Assembly (NCBI GenBank): GCA_002400445.1 | Contig: DGQO01000043.1 | Coordinates: 44,930 to 51,890, forward strand | Direction: 5' to 3' | Origin: Chitinophagaceae bacterium UBA4412 | Lineage (GTDB): Bacteria; Bacteroidota; Bacteroidia; Chitinophagales; Chitinophagaceae | DNA length: 6,961 bases | Shown: piece by piece, positions 1 through 6,824 of the stretch | Layout of the letters: each line of letters starts with the position of its first letter | Position numbering within the stretch: the stretch's first letter is position 1 | Program-made: the position numbers and the translations under genes | Notes under the pieces: generated by a model | The model's input: only the letters and a program-made list of their open reading frames with translations | Databases searched by the model: none | Told to the model about the DNA's origin: nothing

Positions 1-861
1 GAAAAATACAATGTAGAATTGAAGTTGAATACAGCGGCAACAATGATAAAAATTGTGCCGGGCAGAGAGGAGACTTTTGAATTGCAACTGAGTTCCGGCG
101 AATACCTGCGCAGCAATTTCCTCTGTGTTGCCACGGGCGGAATCACTAAGAATGCTACTGCAGAATGGCTCGTATCCCTTGGTCACGAACTTGTACCACC
201 TGCCCCGTCTTTATTTACGTTCAATATACCGGGTAATGCCATCACATCTCTGATGGGTATAACCTGCAGCGATGCCATGATTAGGATTGCGGGCGACAAA
301 TTAAGTCACCGCGGTTCCGTATTAATAACCCATTGGGGATTAAGCGGGCCTGCTGTACTAAAGGCATCCGCCTGGGCAGCAAGACTCCTGCAAGAAAAAA
401 AATACGAATGCTCCATCATGATAAATTGGTTGCCTGCGTTTAATGAAAATACTTTGCGGGAAAAATTGCAGAAGACAAGGTTCGAGTTAGCGGCGCAGAA
501 AATAGCTAATCGAAATCCATTTGGTCTTCCTGCCCGGCTTTGGGAATTTTTACTTTCTTTAAGTGGCATACCAGTTGAAATGCGCTGGGCTGACCTACCT
601 GCGACTTTGCAAAATCAACTGGCCAAAACAATTTGCAGTCATGTGCTTGCTGTAAAAGGCAAGACCACTTTTAAAGAAGAATTTGTAACAGCGGGAGGTA
701 TCTCGCTTAGCCAGGTGGATGTAAATACCATGCAAAGCAAATTAATCAACGGTTTATTTTTTGCTGGAGAGGTTTTAGATATTGACGGTATTACAGGTGG
801 TTTCAATTTTCAAAATGCATGGACCACCGGTTGGATTGCAGCCGCGGCTTTAAATAGTTGA
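1..861 (+). CDS. HI0933/YhiN-family FAD-dependent oxidoreductase, 5'-truncated by the window edge
   Basis: The frame is open from base 1 with no stop, so this is the C-terminal 286 residues of a longer protein. Family members are usually about 400 residues, so the N-terminal FAD-binding Rossmann segment lies outside the window. Visible family landmarks are CVATGG near residue 42 (the end of a dinucleotide/FAD-binding unit), the HWGLSGPAVL segment in the middle, and a C-terminal block with TAGGISL, FFAGEVLDIDG and TGGFNFQNAW, where these proteins close over the flavin. The family (HI0933-like, TIGR00275 type, including E. coli YhiN and BaiN) is annotated as NAD(P)/FAD-dependent or aminoacetone-oxidase-like, but substrates are mostly unknown. 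The protein is likely cytoplasmic. A TTG or ATG inside the visible part should not be taken as the start. The next gene follows 69 bases later on the same strand with no terminator seen between, so co-transcription is possible. Confidence 0.9.
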   Translation, partial: EKYNVELKLNTAATMIKIVPGREETFELQLSSGEYLRSNFLCVATGGITKNATAEWLVSLGHELVPPAPSLFTFNIPGNAITSLMGITCSDAMIRIAGDKLSHRGSVLITHWGLSGPAVLKASAWAARLLQEKKYECSIMINWLPAFNENTLREKLQKTRFELAAQKIANRNPFGLPARLWEFLLSLSGIPVEMRWADLPATLQNQLAKTICSHVLAVKGKTTFKEEFVTAGGISLSQVDVNTMQSKLINGLFFAGEVLDIDGITGGFNFQNAWTTGWIAAAALNS

Positions 862-930
862 GAAAAAGGAATCGAACTGTGCTAAAAACCGGAGCCCGTT
901 GTTTGTAGCTTTACAGGTAATACTAAAACC

Positions 931-1758
931 ATGAGGATAGACGCACATCAGCACTTTTGGAAATTTGATCCCATAAGAGACCATTGGATTGATGATACCA
1001 TGCGGGATATCCAACAAGATTTTTTACCACATCATTTAGCACCCATTTTAAGGCAGCATCATTTTGATGGATGCATTGCAGTACAGGCCGATCAATCAGA
1101 GGAAGAGAATAGATTTCTATTAAAATTAGCGGCAGAAAATAATTTTATCAAAGCTATAGTAGGGTGGGTTGATCTGCAGGCCATTCAAGTAGAGGAACGC
1201 CTGGCTTATTATGCAGAGCATCCGGTAATAAAAGGTTTTCGCCACGTTTTGCAGGGCGAACCTGAGCGGGACTTGATGCTTTCTCCTGCTTTTAAAAACG
1301 GCATTCGCCAATTAGCGCACTACCATTTTACGTACGACATCCTCATTTTTCCAGATCAGATTGGTTATGCAGAAACTTTAGTAAAAGCATTTCCAAATCA
1401 AAAATTCATCATTGACCACCTGGCAAAACCATCCATAAAAAGCCAGGACATTTTAGCGTGGAAGAGAGACATAGCATCCATCGCAAAATGTGAAAACCTG
1501 AGCTGTAAAGTATCTGGCCTGGTTACAGAAGCACACTGGAAAAATTGGAAGCAGCAAGATTTTACCGCATGCCTCAACGTTGTCTTTGAGGCTTTTGGTT
1601 CAAAACGATTACTGTATGGATCAGACTGGCCAATGTGCAACCTGGCCGGGGGGTATGGAAAGGCAATGTCTATCCTGGAAAATTATACAGATAAATTGAC
1701 AGTAACTGAACGGCAAGATCTATTTGGTGGAAACGCCTTGCGCTTTTATAATCTTTAG
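931..1758 (+). CDS. Amidohydrolase-family protein (COG3618, lactonase-like TIM barrel)
   Basis: This is a complete 275-residue protein of normal length for the COG3618 amidohydrolase group, which includes 2-pyrone-4,6-dicarboxylate lactonase and sugar-acid lactonases such as L-rhamnono- or L-fucono-lactonase. The metal/active-site landmarks are all present: the N-terminal HxH in DAHQHFW (His6, His8), GFRHVLQ (Arg104, His105), IDHLAKP (His163) and YGSDWP (Asp232). The likely reaction is hydrolysis of a lactone ring in the cytoplasm, but the substrate cannot be read from the sequence. No sugar dehydrogenase, dehydratase or transporter lies beside it to indicate a pathway. The ATG at 931 places the HxH motif at the expected extreme N-terminus. 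No Shine-Dalgarno is evident, as is common in Bacteroidota. No convincing intrinsic terminator follows. Confidence 0.92.
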   Translation: MRIDAHQHFWKFDPIRDHWIDDTMRDIQQDFLPHHLAPILRQHHFDGCIAVQADQSEEENRFLLKLAAENNFIKAIVGWVDLQAIQVEERLAYYAEHPVIKGFRHVLQGEPERDLMLSPAFKNGIRQLAHYHFTYDILIFPDQIGYAETLVKAFPNQKFIIDHLAKPSIKSQDILAWKRDIASIAKCENLSCKVSGLVTEAHWKNWKQQDFTACLNVVFEAFGSKRLLYGSDWPMCNLAGGYGKAMSILENYTDKLTVTERQDLFGGNALRFYNL

Positions 1759-1823
1759 TCAATATGGAACTATTAGGATGAACAGGTCCCGATATTTAAA
1801 CATCGAAACTTTCAAAACTAAAG

Positions 1824-1839
1824 TGGAAAACATTTTCCA
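1824..1839. repeat. 16-base perfect inverted repeat
   Basis: TGGAAAA and TTTTCCA flank a central CA. As RNA it would fold as a 6-pair stem (TGGAAA/TTTCCA) with a 4-base loop. No T-run follows, so it is not a standard terminator. It could be a protein-binding palindrome or a chance AT-rich palindrome. Confidence 0.5.
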
Positions 1840-1862
1840 TAACATTACAATAAAACTTTGTC

Positions 1863-1877
1863 AGTCATCATATGACT
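1863..1877. repeat. 15-base inverted repeat, operator-like
   Basis: AGTCAT and ATGACT are separated by CAT, giving a perfect 6+3+6 dyad. It lies about 125 bases upstream of the permease start. The size and symmetry resemble a site for a dimeric DNA-binding protein, but no known operator consensus is recognised. Confidence 0.4.
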
Positions 1878-1912
1878 CATGAGTATTCTTAGGAAAGCTA
1901 ACTTGCTTTATG

Positions 1913-1939
1913 AAATTCCCAGCTTCCAGCCTGGAATTT
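1913..1939 (+). repeat. Hairpin-forming inverted repeat upstream of the permease
   Basis: AAATTCC (1913-1919) pairs with GGAATTT (1933-1939), and the stem continues as AG (1921-1922) with CT (1931-1932) across a bulged C. This gives nine pairs around an 8-base loop. It ends 61 bases before the permease ATG and so may lie in its mRNA leader. It is not followed by a T-run. Confidence 0.45.
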
Positions 1940-2000
1940 GGAATAATTTATCAAATCTACAGAAGGCATCAACTCATTATCCAGTAACTTTCCGGCCCAG

Positions 2001-3095
2001 ATGAAGAAAATAGATCTATACATTCTTAAGAAATTTCTCAGCACTTTTTTCTTCTGCCTGCTATTGCTCACCGTTATCGTGGTGGTGGTTGATATCAGCG
2101 AAAAAACAGACGACTTTGTGAGGTCTAACCTCAGCACAAAACAAATCATTGTTGATTATTACTTTGGGTTTATACCGAGGATAGATGCCATGCTCTTTCC
2201 TTTATTTGTTTTTATAGCTGTTATTTTTTTTACCAGCAAGATGGCGGGTCGCTCAGAGATCATTGCCATACTGAGTAGTGGTACAAGTTACAGGCGTTTT
2301 ATACTCCCTTACGTTGTGGGCAGTGTATTCCTGGCGGCTATTTTATGGGGAGGCTACCAATATGCGGTACCAAGGGCCAACCGGGTTTGGGGGGATTTTG
2401 AAAAAAAATATATTGATGTAAATAAAGGCGCTGCTAACACCAACAGCAGCTATAAAGAGAATATCTACTTTAGACTAGATTCAAACTCTTATGTTGGCAT
2501 TAAAAATTATGATACTATTTCGAAAACGGGTTATGGATTCTTTGTAGACAGGTTTAAGAAAAATCAACTCATTTATAATTTGCGTAGCACAAATTTCAGT
2601 TGGGATACCGCTGCCAAAAAGTGGAATTTGACAAATGTAACCGAACGCATTTTCCAGGAAAAAACGGAAACGGTGAAGCGGCATGATACCCTTAAAGTGG
2701 CTTATAATTTCAAACCAATTGACCTGCGAAAAGATGAATACCTCAAAGACCAAATGCCCACACCGGAACTGAACCGATTCATTTCACTGGAGCGAATGCG
2801 GCAATCTGAGTCTCTCAATACCCTGCTGGTAGAGCGTTATAACCGGGACGCCATACCTTTCTCTGTGCTTATACTCACCATTATTGGAGTTTCGCTTGCG
2901 TCTCGTAAAGTGCGTGGCGGTAGTGGAATGCACCTTGCCATCGGCATCATACTCTGTGTGTTGTATATCCTGTTTAGCCGTATTAGTGTAGTCTTTGCAA
3001 CAAAGAGTAACTTTTCTCCCTGGCTGGCAGCCTGGATACCAAATATCCTCTACAGCTTCATCGCTTTCTACTTGTACAAACGGGCTCCAAAATAA
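2001..3095 (+). CDS. LptF/LptG (YjgP/YjgQ) family lipopolysaccharide-export permease
   Basis: This 364-residue inner-membrane protein matches the usual length and layout of LptF/LptG, the transmembrane half of the LptB2FG ABC transporter that extracts lipopolysaccharide from the inner membrane and passes it to the LptC-A bridge. Three N-terminal membrane segments are visible (about 11-31, 64-78, 101-119). A hydrophilic, beta-rich periplasmic domain follows (about 125-280), then three C-terminal membrane segments (about 285-302, 310-330, 339-358). The opening DLYILKKFLSTF and the block VERYNRDAIPFSVLILTIIGVSLA with the following SRKVRGGSGMHLAIG are typical of the family. Which of the two paralogues it is cannot be settled; the length and single copy here suggest the LptG-like one. 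The start is fixed: an in-frame stop lies at 1944-1946, with no ATG between it and 2001. No other Lpt gene is adjacent, so the partners must be encoded elsewhere. Confidence 0.93.
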   Translation: MKKIDLYILKKFLSTFFFCLLLLTVIVVVVDISEKTDDFVRSNLSTKQIIVDYYFGFIPRIDAMLFPLFVFIAVIFFTSKMAGRSEIIAILSSGTSYRRFILPYVVGSVFLAAILWGGYQYAVPRANRVWGDFEKKYIDVNKGAANTNSSYKENIYFRLDSNSYVGIKNYDTISKTGYGFFVDRFKKNQLIYNLRSTNFSWDTAAKKWNLTNVTERIFQEKTETVKRHDTLKVAYNFKPIDLRKDEYLKDQMPTPELNRFISLERMRQSESLNTLLVERYNRDAIPFSVLILTIIGVSLASRKVRGGSGMHLAIGIILCVLYILFSRISVVFATKSNFSPWLAAWIPNILYSFIAFYLYKRAPK

Positions 3096-3120
3096 GCGAG
3101 CCGTCATTGCTTATTATTTT
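3091..3120 (+). terminator. Weak terminator-like hairpin overlapping the permease stop codon
   Basis: AATAAGC (3091-3097) pairs perfectly with GCTTATT (3109-3115), and a further G-T pair is possible inside. TTTT follows at 3117-3120. The permease stop TAA (3093-3095) sits inside the left arm. The stem is AT-rich and the T-run short, so efficiency is uncertain. Confidence 0.4.
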
Positions 3121-3391
3121 CCAGGCGGCATAATGGATAACCCATACTGAATGGCAGTTTAAAAACCCGGTTGCAAACTTTCCTTTAATTGTTTTGTTTA
3201 ACAAAAGCAGGCATCGTAAATTTAACCGGTGCTGAAAAACGTAGTGAAATGCGATATCGGCCCTTTAAAGATGCCTCTAAAATGTCAGCACTGCCGTGGG
3301 TTTGCTCTGTGTTCGTTTCTTTGATTTCTGTGTCCTGTTGCGCTGCTATCATATACCAATTTGCCAATAATCAATATATAATCTATAAGTT
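3096..3391 (+). other. Intergenic region and probable leader of citrate synthase
   Basis: These 296 bases hold the right arm of the hairpin at the permease stop, a candidate promoter at 3193-3224 and an inverted repeat (GTGCTGA at 3229-3235, TCAGCAC at 3285-3291). I see no convincing gene. The open frames here lack family resemblance and one runs into the citrate synthase start. If the promoter is real, the citrate synthase mRNA has a leader of roughly 160 bases. Confidence 0.5.
3193..3224 (+). promoter_or_regulatory. Candidate Bacteroidota-type promoter for citrate synthase
   Basis: TTTG (3193-3196), then 20 bases, then TAAATTTA (3217-3224). This matches the Bacteroidota -33 TTTG and -7 TAnnTTTG pattern at every defined position but the last. 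Transcription would begin around 3230, well upstream of the citrate synthase ATG. Confidence 0.45.
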
Positions 3392-4714
3392 ATGGACACA
3401 ATAAAACAAAAGTTTAGGGCAAAAGCAGATGAAGTAAATGTTGAAATTAAAGACATCTTAAAAGAGCACGGAAATAAACCTATTGGCGAAGTTACACTAT
3501 CGCAGGTGTACCAGGGTATGAGGGGTATTACGGGATTGGTAACAGAAACATCCCTTTTAGATGCGCAGGATGGTATTCGTTTCAGAGGTCACTCTATACC
3601 GGAACTCAGGGAGAAACTACCGAAAGCGCCCGGTGGGGAAGAACCACTACCCGAAGGATTATTTCACCTGATGCTGCTGGATGCGATGCCTACAGATTCA
3701 GAAGTACAACATCTTACCAGCGTTTGGCAGCGGCGTAGTCACGTGCCGAACCATGTGTTTGCATCTATAGAAGCACTACCAGTAAATTCACATCCCATGA
3801 CGCAATTTGTAGTGGCTATTATGGCCCTGCAAACGGAAAGTGAATTTGCAAGAGACTACAATTCCCTCGCAAAAAAAGATCATTGGAGTGCAGTTTTTGA
3901 CGATTGTATGGATCTGATTGCACGGCTCCCCCGTATTGCTGCATATATCTATCGCCGGAAATATAAGGGTGGCCAGCATATACAACCAAATGGTTTGCTG
4001 GATTGGGCCGGTAATTTTGCGCACATGATGGGCTACGATGATGAAGGATTTAAAGAATTAATGCGCCTTTACATGACCATCCATGCCGATCATGAAGGAG
4101 GTAATGTAAGTGCACATACCACCCACCTCGTAGGTTCGGCATTAAGCGATCCTTACCTCAGTTTTGCCGCCGGAATGAACGGACTTGCAGGTCCGCTGCA
4201 TGGGCTTGCTAACCAGGAAGTGATTCGCTGGATTTTTGAACTGCGGGAAAAAATCGGTTCTGAATCACCCACTAAAGAACAGATTGCTGAGTATGTGAAA
4301 GCCACACTTGCAGAAGGGAAAGTGGTACCTGGCTATGGCCACGCAGTGCTAAGACAAACCGATCCACGGTTTATTGCTCAAATGCGCTTTGGCAAAAAAC
4401 ACATGCCAGACGATCCATTGGTAAATACAGTGTGGAGTGTGTATGAAGTGGTGCCCGAAATTCTCGGAAGCATTGCAAAGATTAAAAATCCATGGCCCAA
4501 TATAGATGCACATAGTGGCGCTTTGCTCGTGCATTATGGTATGGTGGAGTATGAATTTTACACCGTGCTGTTCGGGGTGTCTCGTGCGCTGGGTGTGCTG
4601 GCCAGCCTTTGCTGGGATAGGGCACTTGGTTTACCATTGGAGCGTCCAAAATCAATCACTACAAACCAGGTTAAATTGTGGATTGAAGGTAAAGACAATA
4701 TTTGGGGAGACTAA
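3392..4714 (+). CDS. gltA: Citrate synthase, eukaryote-type (type I)
   Basis: This 440-residue enzyme condenses acetyl-CoA and oxaloacetate to citrate at the entry of the TCA cycle, in the cytoplasm. The catalytic triad is complete: His270 in GPLHGLANQ, His317 in PGYGHAVLR and Asp372 in NIDAHSG, corresponding to His274, His320 and Asp375 of the pig heart enzyme. Substrate-binding arginines are present in LFGVSRALG (Arg398) and PLERPKS (Arg418), and the HADHEGGNVSAHT block is intact. The sequence follows the mitochondrial enzyme closely (for example GIRFRGHSIPE, GGEEPLPEGLF, LSDPYLSFAAGMNGL) rather than the hexameric E. coli GltA type. The symbol is therefore given by function only. There is no mitochondrial-type presequence. 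The start is firm: an in-frame TAA lies at 3386-3388, just before the ATG. No Shine-Dalgarno is visible. The gene appears to be monocistronic, with its own candidate promoter and a strong terminator. Confidence 0.97.
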   Translation: MDTIKQKFRAKADEVNVEIKDILKEHGNKPIGEVTLSQVYQGMRGITGLVTETSLLDAQDGIRFRGHSIPELREKLPKAPGGEEPLPEGLFHLMLLDAMPTDSEVQHLTSVWQRRSHVPNHVFASIEALPVNSHPMTQFVVAIMALQTESEFARDYNSLAKKDHWSAVFDDCMDLIARLPRIAAYIYRRKYKGGQHIQPNGLLDWAGNFAHMMGYDDEGFKELMRLYMTIHADHEGGNVSAHTTHLVGSALSDPYLSFAAGMNGLAGPLHGLANQEVIRWIFELREKIGSESPTKEQIAEYVKATLAEGKVVPGYGHAVLRQTDPRFIAQMRFGKKHMPDDPLVNTVWSVYEVVPEILGSIAKIKNPWPNIDAHSGALLVHYGMVEYEFYTVLFGVSRALGVLASLCWDRALGLPLERPKSITTNQVKLWIEGKDNIWGD

Positions 4715-4744
4715 AGTTCCCGTATATAAGAAACGTTTGTTGAG

Positions 4745-4767
4745 CCCCGGTATAACCGGGGTTTTTT
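4745..4767 (+). terminator. Intrinsic terminator of citrate synthase
   Basis: CCCCGGT (4745-4751) pairs with ACCGGGG (4755-4761) around the loop ATA, followed by six T (4762-4767). It starts 30 bases after the citrate synthase stop. This is a strong GC-rich rho-independent terminator. Confidence 0.92.
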
Positions 4768-4774
4768 AATGGGC

Positions 4775-4807
4775 AAAAAAAAGGGACCAAGATAGAAATC
4801 TAGTCCC
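4775..4807 (-). terminator. Intrinsic terminator of the patatin transcription unit
   Basis: Read on the - strand, GGGAC and GTCCC (4803-4807 and 4783-4787) close a stem that continues inward through GAT/ATC (4798-4800 and 4791-4793) around a 4-base loop. Eight T follow (complement of the A-run 4775-4782). It lies about 190 bases past the patatin stop and 7 bases from the opposing citrate synthase terminator, so the two convergent units are insulated back to back. Confidence 0.75.
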
Positions 4808-4865
4808 GCTTCAAAATCCAATATCCTTTGAAAAACCATTAACTTATTTACGAAAAGCAGGCCAT

Positions 4866-4882
4866 CTTAGTTTTTCACTAAG
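4866..4882. repeat. Small hairpin in the patatin 3' untranslated region
   Basis: CTTAGT (4866-4871) and ACTAAG (4877-4882) are perfectly complementary around a 5-base loop. No T-run follows on either side, so it is not a terminator by itself. It lies between the patatin stop and the likely terminator, and could protect the 3' end or be chance. Confidence 0.35.
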
Positions 4883-4996
4883 CACGAAAGAAAGTTGATA
4901 TTAAATTTTCCCATAGCAAAAATACCTACCATGCGTTCGGGAAAAAGAAGGGAAATAAATACACAAGGAACAGTCAACGTAATCACACTATATCCA

Positions 4997-6037
4997 TCAA
5001 GCCCAGGAAATATCCCGCGGGTTTAGCGAAGCAATAAAGTCATCCGATGCCCTTTGCCCTGTGGCAAGCATTTTTTTCATTTCAACCGGATCGAAAGTGA
5101 GACCACCTGGCCCACCACCGAGCGGTGCTGAAGGCCGGAACGTGTACAACTTTAGCGGAACCTTGTCTTCATACGGGTTTCCCCGGCCTCTCACTTTAAA
5201 ATAATCTGCAATCTGCGCATCGGAAACACCAGCCTTTTTCATTTTGTCTTTAACAGCCGCAATGTATTCCAGCGCCTCATTATATTGACCGGGAATGATC
5301 AAATCATTTTTTCCAACGTCTTCGGTAAAAATATCAATGGTTTGCTGCAGTATGGGAAAGATGGTTTTAAACTCCGTATCGTACACCACTTTATCTCCGG
5401 AAGAAAGCAGGATGGTGAAAATCTCTGTGGCTCCATTATCAATAGCCATTTGAATTCCTGCATATTCTCTTACACCACCATCTACATACTGGTACTGCGG
5501 GTGTGGTTCCCCCGGCACTTTTAAATTTACTTTAATGGGTGGCATAAACACCGGCTGGCAGGCAGATGCCATTACTGCCTTCCTGAAGTGATCCGCACTA
5601 TCGAGCGTTTTTACTTCATAATTTTTTGAAATAAAGGGATTGGTTTCATTGGTAAACACAACCAATTCGCTTGTCTGCAGGCAGGTAGTGGTTAAAAATA
5701 TTTTTTTGCCGGATGCTTGTAAAATATCATAATTGTGATCGTTGTAATACTGCTCAATCAAGCTCCATAAAGGGCTGGCGTCAAAAATAGAATGCTGATT
5801 CAGCCGGTCGCCCAGGTTGCTTTTACGCACAATGTTTTCTGTTTTCTGGGTAGTGTACAATTCCTGCAGCAAATCATAAGCTTCCATTGCAGCTAAGGGC
5901 GCAATAAGAGATCCTGTACTAGTGCCAACGTAGATATCAAATTTAAGTAGCGGATATTCCTTTAATAAACGTTGTATTACGCCTACGGCAAATGCGCCCT
6001 TGGAACCTCCGCCGCTGATGACTAATGCTCTCCTCAT
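4997..6037 (-). CDS. Patatin-like phospholipase
   Basis: This 346-residue protein is a patatin-family serine lipid acyl hydrolase. The oxyanion-hole loop is SGGGSKGAF (Gly9-Gly14), the nucleophile elbow is GTSTG with Ser40, and the second member of the Ser-Asp dyad is Asp186 in YVDGG, so the active site is intact. The patatin fold covers about residues 1-200. A further part (about 205-346) contains an alpha-helical stretch and a C-terminal LTFDPVEMKKMLATGQRASDD segment similar to the tail of other bacterial patatins. The likely action is hydrolysis of phospholipid or other lipid esters; the substrate is not deducible. There is no signal peptide, as the catalytic core begins at residue 3, so it is probably cytoplasmic or peripheral to the inner membrane. 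It begins 10 bases after the stop of the upstream exported-protein gene, so the two are very likely one operon. Confidence 0.93.
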   Translation of the reverse strand: MRRALVISGGGSKGAFAVGVIQRLLKEYPLLKFDIYVGTSTGSLIAPLAAMEAYDLLQELYTTQKTENIVRKSNLGDRLNQHSIFDASPLWSLIEQYYNDHNYDILQASGKKIFLTTTCLQTSELVVFTNETNPFISKNYEVKTLDSADHFRKAVMASACQPVFMPPIKVNLKVPGEPHPQYQYVDGGVREYAGIQMAIDNGATEIFTILLSSGDKVVYDTEFKTIFPILQQTIDIFTEDVGKNDLIIPGQYNEALEYIAAVKDKMKKAGVSDAQIADYFKVRGRGNPYEDKVPLKLYTFRPSAPLGGGPGGLTFDPVEMKKMLATGQRASDDFIASLNPRDISWA

Positions 6038-6047
6038 AAAAAATTCT

Positions 6048-6578
6048 TTATTGGTTGAAAATCTCTATGGTTTTTTTAGTGCGGCTGATGCGGATAGCAA
6101 TGGCAGATTGCAGCCACCAGGTTTTGTATTCGTAATCCCGGTGTGCGGTAAGGCCTACTACAAGCCGATTGAGAAGATCGGCATGAATGCCTCCTCCAAT
6201 TAATTTTTGTTTTCCCGTAGTCCAGAGATGGCTTGCGCTTAAATGAATGTTAGCGGCGCTACCCATGGGGCCTGCATTAAAGGTTTTGAGTTTCACCGAA
6301 ATGTTGGGGCCAAACTCCGCTTCGATATTTTTTGCCGCATAAAATGCGCCCGCTACAATACCTGCCCGCATCTTGCCTGGTATAACAGTGTATTGTGGAA
6401 TAACCTGCAATCCTCCTACATATAATTCAGGGCTATTGCTGAAACTGGAAATGAAGCCGGAGTGCAGGCTTGCATGCATAACAAATCCAGGTGCAAACTC
6501 GGTGGGCTGTGCCTGGCCGCGGATGTACAAAACACAATAGATCATCAGAGGAACAAAAAACCGGAGGTAATATTTCAT
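6048..6578 (-). CDS. Small exported protein of unknown family, possible outer-membrane beta-barrel
   Basis: This is a 176-residue protein that I do not recognise. It has a clear signal peptide: Lys2 and Arg6, a hydrophobic stretch to about residue 18, and a probable signal peptidase I site after GQA (residue 23). No lipobox cysteine lies at the cleavage site. The mature part is rich in glycine and aromatic residues, with alternating polar/non-polar runs (such as YVGGLQVIPQYTVI, AGIVAGAFYAA, KLIGGGIHADLL, WWLQSAIAIRIS). This suggests several amphipathic beta strands, as in a small outer-membrane barrel. It is the first gene of a two-gene unit with the patatin-like phospholipase, which starts 10 bases downstream. 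The ATG at 6578 is chosen because it gives a proper signal peptide. The function is unknown; a role connected to envelope lipids is only a guess from the neighbour. Confidence 0.8.
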   Translation of the reverse strand: MKYYLRFFVPLMIYCVLYIRGQAQPTEFAPGFVMHASLHSGFISSFSNSPELYVGGLQVIPQYTVIPGKMRAGIVAGAFYAAKNIEAEFGPNISVKLKTFNAGPMGSAANIHLSASHLWTTGKQKLIGGGIHADLLNRLVVGLTAHRDYEYKTWWLQSAIAIRISRTKKTIEIFNQ

Positions 6579-6598
6579 ACAACTTTATTTGAGGATTG

Positions 6599-6630
6599 TA
6601 AAAGTAGTTGCTCGGATAGCAGGAGACAAT
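6599..6630 (-). promoter_or_regulatory. Candidate promoter of the exported-protein/patatin operon
   Basis: On the - strand, ATTG (complement of 6627-6630) is followed after 20 bases by TACTTTTA (complement of 6599-6606). This is one mismatch in each box from TTTG / TAnnTTTG. It would start transcription a few bases downstream, leaving a short leader before the ATG at 6578. Confidence 0.3.
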
Positions 6631-6669
6631 ACCCTATTACGGGCATTTATTATGCTATTAAAAAAATCC

Positions 6670-6700
6670 TTTGAGGCGAAAGGTCTAAGTTCTATATTTG
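6670..6700 (+). promoter_or_regulatory. Bacteroidota consensus promoter of tRNA-Ala
   Basis: TTTG (6670-6673), exactly 19 bases, then TATATTTG (6693-6700). Both boxes match the Bacteroidota -33 TTTG and -7 TAnnTTTG consensus perfectly. The predicted start is about 6706-6708, leaving a leader of roughly a dozen bases before the tRNA. Confidence 0.8.
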
Positions 6701-6718
6701 CACTCCTTCCACGAAATT

Positions 6719-6792
<74 letters not shown>

Positions 6793-6794
6793 AA

Positions 6795-6820
6795 GGTTCG
6801 CAGAAGTGCGAGCCTTTTTT
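6795..6820 (+). terminator. Intrinsic terminator of tRNA-Ala
   Basis: GGTTCGCA (6795-6802) pairs with TGCGAGCC (6807-6814), including one G-T pair, around the loop GAAG. Six T follow (6815-6820). It begins immediately after the tRNA, so the tRNA is a short single-gene transcript. Confidence 0.9.
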
Positions 6821-6824
6821 CATT

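Larger units (their letters stand above)
1759..2000. other. Intergenic spacer with three inverted repeats, no gene seen
   Basis: This 242-base spacer holds no plausible coding frame. It contains three separate inverted repeats, listed individually, and no T-tract terminator. No good TTTG / TAnnTTTG promoter pair was found for the downstream permease. It probably contains the 3' end of the amidohydrolase transcript and the leader of the permease gene. Confidence 0.6.

Noticed and set aside
1..1758. Flavoprotein plus amidohydrolase as a dedicated catabolic operon
   Set aside because: They are co-directional and 69 bases apart, but no shared pathway, transporter or regulator is visible, so linkage is not supported beyond possible co-transcription.
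2784..3107. A 107-codon - strand open frame inside the Lpt permease
   Set aside because: It is fully antisense to a strongly supported gene, its composition is not protein-like, and it has no motif or signal. It is a shadow frame.
3189..3404. A 71-codon + strand open frame with a hydrophobic stretch, overlapping the citrate synthase start
   Set aside because: It begins upstream of the candidate promoter start, overlaps the citrate synthase start in another frame, has no recognisable family feature and is cysteine-rich in the way random frames often are.
4506..4769. An 87-codon + strand open frame over the end of citrate synthase
   Set aside because: It is an alternate frame of the conserved citrate synthase coding region and runs through the terminator hairpin.
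6000..6674. Three + strand frames of 60-70 codons opposite the exported-protein/patatin unit
   Set aside because: They lie antisense to a gene with a clear signal peptide and to its promoter region, and show no family resemblance.
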